The notes below the pieces were generated by a model. That model did not search any database. It was not told where the DNA came from and saw only the letters and a list, made by a program, of their open reading frames with translations. 64,000 bases of DNA, from positions 183,730,185 to 183,794,184 of the forward strand of contig OZ038380.1 in assembly GCA_964036045.1 (NCBI GenBank). Direction: 5' to 3'. Of the stretch, positions 54,266 through 64,000 are shown one piece after another; the stretch's first letter is position 1; every line of letters starts with the position of its first letter. The stretch comes from Eutreptiella sp. 'Long Island Sound 2002'. Lineage: Eukaryota > Euglenozoa > Euglenophyceae > Eutreptiales > Eutreptiaceae. The translations under genes were made by a program, and so were the position numbers.

Positions 54266-56931
54266 GGGGGGTGTTCCGCCCAGCCACAGGTGAGTTCCTG
54301 GAAACCAAGGGGCTCCAAGGCCAACCGACAGTGGCTCCCTCTGCTCCCTTAACGGCAGGTCCCAACTCCTCTCTGAGCGAGAGATATGGCCCCGCCATTA
54401 TCCCCTAGGAGTTGGTAGCTGAAAATGGGCTGTTTCAGCCCAAACTGAAATTAGCTCAAAAACCTCCAAAATTGACCCCTCGTCCTGACCCGCCAGAGGT
54501 AGGGACGAGGCAACTGACCCTATGCCCTTTGAATACGGACTTCCTGGAACCCTCACCCAATCTGGTTCCCTCTGAGGTCCCGGCATCAGGGCACCACGGG
54601 TTCGTCAAGTGGGGTCATGATGCCAAAATCACCAAAATTGGCGTTATTCCCACGCGTGGAACGCCCGACCAGGGCAAGGCCAATGGCTCACAGGTTAGGA
54701 GGCAGGACCTAGGACGTATATCTGAGTGTACAACTTGGAGTTAGGTTTGGGCTCCCTGTGGGCATGGAGATATGGGGCCGCCAATTGACCACACGGGGGG
54801 GTGAAATTGGGGTCCCAAAAGGGGGTCATTTTGGCTGCTCGAAATGAGCCAAAATTCGGGGTGCTCCCAATAGTATATCTCCACGCCGGCTTGGAGATCG
54901 GATCCGCCATTCCATACACAATCCATCGGGAGTCCAACGGAGACTCCCATGCACTTGGCTCTCAAAGATCTCCATGCCCCTCGGCGTGGTGACAATCCCA
55001 ATTGGGTCCACAAATGCCAAAATGGCAAAATTGCCCACACTCACTTTGGGCTAGCACCTTAACGAAGGTTGCTCCGCTTCGCCCACGTGGTGTGTGAACC
55101 ATGGGGACCAATATACATAACACCCATGTCATATATGGTCCATTGGTCCATGCGTCCGGCGTGCACGGGTGGGCTGAACATAGTGCACGGCGGGCAGAAA
55201 ATGTGGAAAATTGCTAAAAATGGCCAAAAATGCGCACACTCATGGTTGGGGCAAATGAGGCACATGCCCGACTTGGACCGGAGTGTGCCATAGGATTGGT
55301 ATCAAGTCATATGTGTCCAACATATCTTTTGGGCGTCGCCCAACTCCTCCGGTTTCGGGAATGGCAGGGTCGCCAAGTGAGCCCATGATTTGGGATAGTC
55401 CCAAATCGCCAACATGGCGGCCACGGTATGCCCAGCCCAAGAGGAGTTATTCGCCGGGTCCAAGATATGTTGGGCTCCGAAGTATGTACCCTCATAACAT
55501 ACTTGGGTCATGATGTCAATTGAGCGCAACGTTGAGATACACGGTCGCCACTTGACATCATGACGGGCCAAAAACGGTAAAATTGACACAAAGACACACA
55601 AAAGTGCCTTGAAAGGTGCACAATTATATTATAATATCTTCGCCTTGGATTGAATAATCGACCAATCCTTCTAAACACAATGACTTGACACCAATGACCT
55701 TCGATTCCACATATGTGCTCCGCTTGGGGCGCTTTGAAAGGTTACGAGCGCTACTTCCCAAGTGGGCACATGAAAATATGAAAAATTGCAAAATACACAC
55801 CTTGCTCCCAACGCATCGCTTGGGGATCGCCACACAAGCTTTCCTCCACGAAGGTTAGGCTTGCAATTGATTGTGGGGAGTATGGAGAAGGGGCTTGCGC
55901 AATATGAGGTCCATTGGCGGGTTTGGCTTGGAGCGATGGACCCGCCAAATGGGCACGCAACACAACACATGGCACATACCACATATTGCCCAAAAAGGTA
56001 GCTCCCCCCACGATATGTCATGCCCCTCCAAGGGCATAACTTTGTGTCAATCGCTCATAGGAACTCAAGGAGAGTTCCTATGCAACACCAACACTAGCGC
56101 GCTACACTCGAAAGTTAACTTAATGCACGCAATATCATGGCCAAAGAGTTATAACGCAAACTCTACCCTCTTGACCATGATCCATTACGCTACCGCCCAC
56201 CTGTGGAGACGCAAGGCGTATAATGCTTCCTAAATTACGTCGGGAGTATTGTGACTACATCCCACGTTTCCTTATCGTCATTCCTCGCAAGTAGCACGAG
56301 ATATGACCCTCACAAGTGACCTCACGAATCAACTTTGTTTTGCCCATATCTCTAAGACAAATGGAGGGCAAGACAAAAGGAAAGTTGATTCGTGCATAGG
56401 GAAGCACGTAGGTCCACTCGAAAGAGGTCAAATCAAGTGCGGGGATGTCACAGTCGAAAATCCGATTTCGACATCCTGAAAAATTCGGATTAAGGTTGCG
56501 AGTGTAAGATGTGAAAATTGCAAATGCATCAATGCAATTCCTGAAGACTTTAGAGTCTTCGTCACGATTTGCGCTAAAATATCTGTATATAACAGTTAAA
56601 CTGGCGGTTACGCTAAAGTCGCGAGCTAACCGCCAGCTGTCAAAACAGTGAATATCAGAACGGAAGCGTAAAAATTGACGGAAACAATATGAGAATAAAA
56701 CCCTGTTGATTCCTGATATTCCGATATATAAATCTCCGCTGGCGGTGCATCGGTTGCCGATGCGGGGCTTTACGGCACGGAACACGCTCCCGCCGGGCTC
56801 GCACCGGGCGTCAACGGGCGTCTTCCCTTCGGTACATGGGGTTAGCGGACCGGAGACCGGTCTTCCCTTCCGTACATGGGGTTAGTGGACCGGAGACCGG
56901 TTGTATGCCCTACCCTAGCCATGGGGTTCTG
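54266..56931 (-). repeat. 5' LTR of element E (at least 2.67 kb)
   Basis: It aligns with 38894-41567 throughout, including the tandem duplication near its start. The start at 56931 is set by the point where the two copies diverge (CAGAACC on the minus strand). The other end is a minimum estimate. Confidence 0.87.
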
Positions 56932-58877
56932 AGTTCACCGAGGGGATGACCACACGGACGGGGCAGAAAGCAACATGCGGTGCAAAGGGGGGGATTGTGG
57001 ATCGCATCAAAAGTTGAATAGCTCCGGATGAGCCGGAGGAGCAAATACGAAACTCAATGGCATTCAACCCTTGGTCATATGCTACAATATTCGCCCTTCC
57101 TTCCTGGCTAGATCCCGTGCCCCATGGAGATATGGTAATTTCAATATGGCATACAATGGCAAAAACAGCGAAATTTGGCCAAAATGGCCAGTACTCATGA
57201 TTCCATATCTCCATGGCCACGGTGAGGATTCTTCCAACCAAAAATGCTATAAACACATGGGACTTAGGTCCCAATGCATGCCACTTGCCAACCCTCATGA
57301 TCGCCTCTAGCTATTTTTCCCATTGGAGGGAAAGTGACACACAAATGGGGCAGAATGGCAACATACCCCAAATTGGGTGACTCACAACTCTCCCATTGAG
57401 AGGAGAGGCCACATGGGGAAACACCCCATTCGATGCGGGCTCGTGGGCCCTCTCCGAGTTGCCCTTACCCTTGGTCAAGTGGCGCACGCAACCTCGGGGG
57501 CGAAATCAGGGGGAGAAGGAGTTTGTGGCCATTTTGGACAAAACGGCCAAAATTCACCCAAAAGTGATCCCTCCAAATATCGTATCTCCGTATCAGGAGA
57601 GAAAGGAGCCTCGGGCTTTTGCATGGATGCAAACCGAAGCTTTGCTTCCCTTTTGCAACAAGGGTTGAGGTTCAAAGCACAATGAAAGCATTTTTAATAC
57701 CTCAATCCTTGAAGCACACTATTTATGGGAAAAAGTGCATATATCGGCGATATTGGCATGAACATATCTTTGGGTCATTGAGGAACAAAAATATGAGCAA
57801 ACACTTTTGGAGTAGGCCCATAGTAGGTGCTTTCAAATATGCACGCCATAGTTAGATTGTCTCCGCCCACTCGTGTCAATAGTGCTTGCATATGAGCGCG
57901 TGTGCAAAGAGGCAATATGGCACGCGTGCTCACAAGGCGAAATTATATAAAATAGAAGACAAGGTTGTACAAATCAACCAAGCCATCCACGATGTCCTTC
58001 GTGGTCTCTACTTTACATATTGCCTTGATTCGAGGCTCAACTCCCCATAGGCTTCGAGTACGAGCCTCGGGGGTTTGGCCATTTTGGCCCAATTTTCGAC
58101 CAAAACTTGCCCTTTTTCGAAAATAGAGTTTTGGTACGCATTCAATTGCGTGGAGCCATCGTTGAGTTGGCTCGAAAATCAAAAATGGCCTAGGGCTTTT
58201 GGTCTTGTGAGCATTGTGTTCGGTTATTAACGTTCATGCTCACAAGGCCACAAAGTTAGCGTTTGCATAGGCTGAATAAAACACCGCCATTGCCCGCTTC
58301 CCTATACAAGATGACATGCCCGCGTGAAAGGGGCATGGATGAAAGACATAGGGGGGGGATGTAGGGTTCCGTCCGAACTCATGGTCCTTGAGAACCATGA
58401 GTTCAAGCGATCGACGGAAAAGCTTGCGCGCTGATTTTCTCGAAGACGCAACGGCGAAAAATTCTGCTGAACACACCAGATGAAAGTACATTAAATACCC
58501 TCTAGATTCCGCCCTTAAGTTCTCTTAGAACCTCACAGGTACTCGAGAAAAGTTCATCACAAAACTCGCCACGGAGAAGCGACGAAGGCGCGCGAACAGG
58601 CGACATCAGGCGGCGATTTCACGACAATTAGAAATCGCGGTAGAAATCGGGTATTTCACCGATTTCTGACCGAAAATCGATCAAGACAATAAAATCACGG
58701 TAATTCTACATCGATTTATTGGTTAGAAATCGGATTCCAGATTTCACGGGTTAGAGAACAGGGATAGCCGGTGTCAACGGCTTCCGCACGGGTGTGACGG
58801 CTCGCAGGCCTCTGGGCCATGGGTCATAACGGGTGTGACGGCTCACAGGCCTCCGGGCCATGGGCCATAGGTTCTGG
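56932..58877 (-). repeat. Partial 3' LTR of element F
   Basis: Non-coding DNA between element E and the F 3' UTR. It lies where an LTR should start after a 3' UTR homologous to that of E, and the junction sequence (GGTTCTGGGTACC) is shared. The LTR itself is very different from E. A direct duplication of about 40 bp (GGGTGTGACGGCTC units, about 58788-58865) sits at its start. E has probably inserted into it, so the rest would be left of the window. No gene is seen. Confidence 0.6.
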
Positions 58878-60344
58878 GTACCGCTTCACCCCCCTCCTTA
58901 GAGCAAACCCTGCGGGGGGGCTCGATAACACCCAAGCATGGCAGCAGGTACCCAGGACCATCCCCTGAAGGGGGGTGTCACATCCTCACTTCAGGCTGAT
59001 TCGCAGGTTAGGCTGCCCAAACCCCACAGTAAGACAGGTATGGTGCTGTAGCTGTTAGTAATTGCATGTATAGTATCAAGTATCAAGTCCCGGGTCCTGG
59101 CGGCGATTGTTCGGCATCCAAAGGACCCGTTAACCCATACCAGGCGCACAGGGTGCCGGCTGCTACGGTCACTACCACAGTGGCAGTGGCATACACTGCC
59201 AACATAGGCGTCACACGACGACCGAGGTGGTCCCACAGGTCGAGAGCGACCACAAAGATCCATCAGGCTACCCCAAGCCTCCCAAGGGCCGCCAGCTGGG
59301 GGAGAGTCCCCACGGGTCCTTCCTCGGGCGCACCATGTCCATATCCACGACGCGAGTCCAGAGTGGTACAGCCGAACGAGCTCCTCCTTAAGGGAATGGG
59401 CGTCAAGGCCGTCTTTTCCCTCGCCCTATTACCACGAAGGCCATACATGAGGGAGTCCTCATGCAGTGTGGGCGGAGGCGTCGACTCCTCAAACCACCAG
59501 TTTCTCAGGCAGACTGACCGAGGTCAGGAGCACCGGAGGCCGCCATCCGACTGCAAGTGCGTCTGCGAGTCGGTAGGCTCACACTGGGACTGACAGTGGC
59601 GGACCGCTGGGAGTGTAGTCAGGCAACTGGGCTTCCCGCCTGGCGCCATCAGGATCTCCACATCACAGCGAATAGGGCACATGGTATCACAGGCACTCAA
59701 ACAGAAGAAACTGTATGTAGGTACTGGTCCAGGCTGGACCTCAAGTAAAAGCATGTAAACGGCGACTCAGGGCGCCTTCGTATCCGATTCTGGGAAAAAC
59801 AGTCCACACTCAGTGATGGGCTAACATACAGATGCACATATCCTGGGGGACAGAAGAACAAGCAATAAGCTGGGTAAATAGGCGTGTAAACACACTCTGG
59901 ACAGAGCCCCAAACCACGCCACGGTCAGGATAAGGCATATGCAGGAGGGCGGACAGGAAAACTCCTGAGTTCAGGCCATATATAGTCTGCAGACACACGT
60001 AGACCGGTCTGGATCCCGCAAGTGCCATGGGACCAGACCACACACCAAAAAATCACAATGCTGATGACAGCGGCATCCGTTGCGCAACGTCGTATGGGCT
60101 TCAAGGCCCCAAGAGCTCAGAAATATGAAGGTCAGTCGCCCTACCTGGTTTCCCAAGGATTCAGCAGGGGGGGAGTGACGAATAGAAGAAGAGAGGGGCC
60201 ATCCTCCTCTGGATTCAGCAGGGTGGGGTATATGGCCACTCTGATGGCAGGTCACCGGAGGATGGAAGAGAGCAAGCAAGTGAGGGACGATCCGTCGACC
60301 ACACAAGCGCTCAAAACGCATCAGGGGAGAGCTCAGGGCGCTGA
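58878..60344 (-). other. Element F 3' UTR
   Basis: About 1.5 kb homologous to the E 3' UTR (41568-43052), with small indels. Open frames on the plus strand are shared with E only because the DNA is similar. No gene is supported. Confidence 0.75.
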
Positions 60345-63300
60345 TCAGGCACCCCTGGCTGCAATCGCCCGGGTGAGTGCTGCCAAGTCCGAGACGTGGA
60401 TCTTGGTCTTGTGCTTGCGGATGTACTCCACGAAGAGAGTGTTAACCCGCGGCACGAACGAGGAGACGGGTTCCCAGGTGTCGTCGGACGGCCCATAGCG
60501 TCGCCAACGAACCTTGAACTCCAGACCTCGAGGTGCTGAGGCTTTCGGACGCTGAGCCAGGATCTTCTCGACTGTATAGTCGTGCTGCTCAGCATAGTTG
60601 TCGTCCGAATCAGCCTCATGTGCGGCATAGCTCAGGGACACATGTTGGCCACGGAGGTCGGGTTCCCGCACACGGAGTTGACTCTCGTGGCGCTCCCGGA
60701 ACTGTCCGTGACCCACCTTGATGCGGTAGGTGTCCTCACCAATCCTGCGGACCACCTCTCCGGGTGTGAACCAGGTCTTGGTGCGGTGGGTGCCCATAGG
60801 GCGGGGTCTGATCACCCACACCGGGTCTCCCACCCTGAACTTCTGCGCTGTCGAGCTCGGGGCGGACTTCTGACGCTCAGCATGCTCCTTCTCGAGCTGC
60901 TGGCGGATGTCCCGCGCCGTAGCCTCTTGCCGCGCAAAGAACTCCTTGGCGTCCATAGCCATGCCATCACCAGACAAGGGAAGTCCCCGACCAAGGGGGT
61001 CCCTGCCGAACGGAATCTGGTGAGGGGACAAACCACCTGGTGTGGGGGTGTCATGATGGGCCTTCAGATCAGGCCACATCTCCTCAAACCAGTTCCGACG
61101 TGGATTGGTGATGTCAATCTTGCGCAGCTTCTCGAACAGCTGCCGTCCGGCCACTTCAGCACGGCCGTTAGACCGGCTGAGATAGGCGACGCTCTTGGCG
61201 TGACGTATTCCCATGAGGGAACACATAGCCTTGAACCAGCCACCAGTAAACTGGGGCCCTCGGTCACTGCAAATGGTGCGGGGGATGTCAAAGACGGTCA
61301 GCCAATGATGAATCATCATGACTGCCACTTCCTTGGCAAGCAACCCCTTTTTGCGTGCCGGAACGGCTACTACGTAGCCACTGTGGCGATCCACACAAAG
61401 AACCACACAGTCAAAGGTCTCCTTGCCAATGTGAACTTCGGGCATGGAGAAGACGTCCATGGCCACGCTCTCCATGGGCTGGTCAGGAACCGGGGTCCAT
61501 TGGGCTTCCCCCTTGACGTTCCGGTTATCGGGATTGCAGGCCTGACAGACCGAGCAACCCTTCCTGACCTTCTTGATGGCGGTGTAGAGAACGATATGGT
61601 CGATTTCGAACCGGCGCTGCATGTCAAGGGCTTGCTTCTTGACCCCTGGGTGCAGCATGTGGTGGTGCCAAGCCTCGCACAGCTGGAGCACCCGGGACTC
61701 CGGTACTAGCAGCTTACCGTTCCGGTAGAGCTTGCCATCTTCCTTAGTCAGCCCCTTTGGCCACTTCTGCCCGTCATCAGGGTCGGTCACAGCCCTATAC
61801 TCGGCCGCAAAGGCCTCAGACTTGGCGTAGTCGTCGGTCCAGTCGTCCTGGAGGCAAGACTCAGGGAAGAGGTGCTTGTCGGACTCAGCTCCATCAGGGG
61901 TGAGTACTCTGACCGCTCTGCCCATCCTCGTTTCCGAGGGGGGCATCCGCAGCCATGATGACGAAGCATTTTACACCCTCCTCCTCCATCAGGCGCTCCA
62001 TCTCAATGATCCTCTTGGCTTCAGCGGTCTCAGCCTCATCGCCATGGGCAGACACGTCTGTCATGCCCTTGCTGGCGGGATAGGCCCACCTGCGGAGACA
62101 GTCCGCCACGGTGTTGTCCTTTCCAGGATTATGAACAGCCGTAAGGTCGAACTTGGCCAAGGTCTCATGCCATTTTGCCCGTCGGGAGGCAGGACCTGAT
62201 GGGGTGTCCACGTGCTCCTTGTGCCACGACTGCAGGCTCTGATGGTCGGTGCAGACGTTGACGGGATGGAGGGCTATGTACCCAGCCCATTTCCTGAGAG
62301 CCATGACGATGGCATACGCCCCCTTTTCGCGGGGCGTCCACGTCCGTCTCTGGCCTTCCGCCAGGACTCGGCTCCAGAAGGCCACGGGCACGTGCCTCCC
62401 ATCGTCAAGCACTTGTTCCAACACAGCGCCAACGGCGTAGTCGGAAGCGTCGGTGCGCAGGACGAACCCTCGGTCGGGATCCACGAGGTGCAGACCCACT
62501 GCGGATAGCAGCGCCTGCTTCATCCCCTCAAAGGCACGGTCGGACTCTTCATTCCAGACCAGAGCCTTCTTGGACCCCTTCTTGGTCTCCTCTCGGTTGC
62601 CCTTGAGCATGGTCGTCATGGGGGCTGCATACTCGGCATACATTTTGATATACCCCGAGTAGTAGTTGCAGAACCCCAGATACGACCGTAGCTCGGAGAC
62701 CGTCTTGGGCTTTTCCCAGTGCTCGATCGCAGCCACCTTGCCAGGTATGGGCTTTCGCTGCCCGTTCCCGACTACGTGGCCAGCGAAGACCACCTCGCTT
62801 ACCGCAATGGTGGCCTTGTCACTGCTGCCCGTGAGCTTGTGCCGAACCAGAAGGTCGAGCACTCGAGTGACGTCCCTCTCATGTGCCTCCAGGAGCTCCT
62901 CGTAGCTCATACTGGGGTCCCCGGACGCGATGATCACGTCGTCCACGAAGGGGTCCGCACAGTCACGCACCGGCTCAAGCAGGTTCTCCAGCATCCGCTG
63001 AAAAGCCGCATTGCCGTTGGTAACGCCCATAGGCATCACCCTCCACTGGAGAGGTCCAAGTGGAGTGCTCATGGCTGTGCAGGCACGGGACTCCTCGGCG
63101 AGAGGCATCTGATGATAACCATGTTTCAGGTCAATCACCGTGAAGATCCTCCGCCGGTGTTGTTTTTGCAGCATGTCCTCAATGAGGGGCAGCGTATAGC
63201 TGTCGTGCTGCGTTTGGGCGTTTAGGCCGCGGTAGTCGACTACGAGCCGCCACTCACCGGCCACCTTCTTGGGGACGACGAAGCACGGAGAGGCCCATTC

Positions 63301-64000
63301 GGAGTGGCACGGCTCGAGCCAGCCTCTCTCGATGAAGTCACGGAGGATCTTCTCCATGGCCTCCTTCCTCTCGCCCCTCAGGGCAAACTCCCGGTGTCGA
63401 TACACACGGGGGTCCTGCTTCAGTCGTATCTTGGCCTCGCCATACGGTCCACGCACCGGTGGGGGAAACACAGGCTTTCCGCTGAAGAAGGTGTTCCCAT
63501 ACTTCTGCTTCAGCCTGGCCCTCAACGCCTGGATCTTGGGGCAATCATCGGACTCCGCCTTGGCTTTGCCGGGCACCCCGACCACGGAGCTTACTTGAGG
63601 GGTAGCGACCCCGCTCGTCTTCGGCTCAGGTGGTCTTGCCAGGTGGCCCAAAGGGCCATCTCTGGTCTTGCCTCGGAATACATTGCCGTAGGTGGGTGGG
63701 TTACCGCCGGGCGGTTCGTCCTGGCTGGACATGTGATCCAGCACCCTTTGTACGAAGGTATTCCCATCATAGGAACCGGAGACGATGGAGTCCACTTCCC
63801 ACCAGGCTCTGTCCTGGCCCTTGCCCTCACGCTGGCTTCCCCAGTCGTGAAAGGGCTGATCCATATACCCCTGAACCAGATCCAACTCCTCTTCCGTGAG
63901 GGGGTCTTCCGATTCTTCCATGTCAACAGGGGGAACCGCAAAGCATTGCCGCCATGGCTCTGCTATGATGCGGTTGACACACACGAAATCTGTAGTGTCG
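60345..64000 (-). pseudogene. pol: Element F pol: RT, RNase H, integrase, chromodomain (5'-partial, one frameshift)
   Basis: The frame is open from the right edge (within DFVCVNRI, downstream of the MTase-like region) to about 61900, where one extra base compared with E near 61930-61942 shifts it. The second frame, open from 61946, runs to TGA at 60345-60347. RT shows LVVDYRGLN, FTVIDLKHGYHQ and FVDDVII near 62930. RNase H shows RTDASDYAVGAVLEQ. Integrase shows AMDVFSMPE, SDRGPQFTGGWF and GRAEVAGRQ. The chromodomain has FKVRWRRYG and DTWEP. Where E has indels in RT/RNase H, F is intact. F therefore shows the ancestral family-3 frame, and a single frameshift separates its two parts. Confidence 0.9.

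Larger units (their letters stand above)
38894..56931 (-). mobile_element. Element E: family-3 chromovirus with very long LTRs
   Basis: On the minus strand: 5' LTR (to 56931), leader, a large gag (53555-48024, interrupted by a hAT), in-frame TAG, pol (48023-43053), 3' UTR and 3' LTR. Element C sits in its 3' LTR, so its true left end is outside the window. It is damaged: a frame break in gag, the hAT, two indels and one nonsense codon in pol. Its right end joins the LTR of element F. Confidence 0.87.
56932..64000 (-). mobile_element. Element F: family-3 chromovirus, 3' part
   Basis: Visible parts are pol from the MTase/RT linker to the chromodomain, the 3' UTR and part of the 3' LTR. The internal region is highly similar to element E. 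The 5' half lies beyond the right edge. Confidence 0.85.

Noticed and set aside
1-64000. CRISPR arrays, prokaryotic operons or a host gene
   Set aside because: No regular short repeats with spacers, no ribosome-binding-site pattern and no non-transposon protein family were found. All long frames belong to retroelements or their shadows.

Overview
This 64 kb window is nuclear-type eukaryotic DNA made almost entirely of nested transposable elements. I found no host gene, rRNA, CRISPR array or bacterial operon structure. The elements are Ty3/gypsy LTR retrotransposons of the chromovirus type, with the order Gag, aspartic protease, RT, RNase H, integrase and C-terminal chromodomain. Two small non-autonomous hAT-like DNA transposons are also present. 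The host cannot be named from this sequence. Chromoviruses, an initiator-Met-tRNA-type primer site and large repeat nests suggest a repeat-rich protist or alga, but that is inference.

Layout. Element A (+, 1-5792) is the 3' part of a family-1 element. Element C (-, family 2a) spans 5793-38893 but is cut by three insertions. A sits in its 3' UTR, B in its RT domain and D in its Gag. Element B (+, family 1, 10481-22307) is full length, with 532-bp LTRs and an ATCAA target duplication, but has nonsense codons. Element D (-, family 2b, 25410-36810) is full length, with 798-bp LTRs that look identical, a TCGAA duplication and open gag and pol; it is probably very young. C itself lies inside the 3' LTR of element E (-, family 3, 38894-56931), which has LTRs of at least 2.67 kb. 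E lies in the 3' LTR of element F (-, family 3, 56932 to beyond the right edge). hAT copies with 8-bp duplications interrupt gag of B (12692-13732) and gag of E (48386-49617). The inferred order is F, then E, then C, then A, B and D, with the hATs entering B and E separately.

Two features recur across the families. (1) In all four types where the region is visible (B, C, D, E), pol carries between protease and RT a domain resembling a DNA adenine methyltransferase. It has a DAFA/ELFAS-like motif followed by an NPPF-type motif. That second motif is intact in B and C, altered to NPRF in D and to CPRW in E. (2) In the same four types gag and pol are in the same frame, separated by one stop codon (TAG, TAG, TGA, TAG) and followed by open frame. 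This implies translational readthrough. In B the stop is followed by an 8-bp hairpin whose loop can pair with the bases just after the stop.

Other points: family-1 Gag starts inside the LTR, and family-2 3' UTRs share a hairpin and a possible pseudoknot. The D LTR holds a tRNA-like sequence. E and F are nearly the same internally but have different LTRs.
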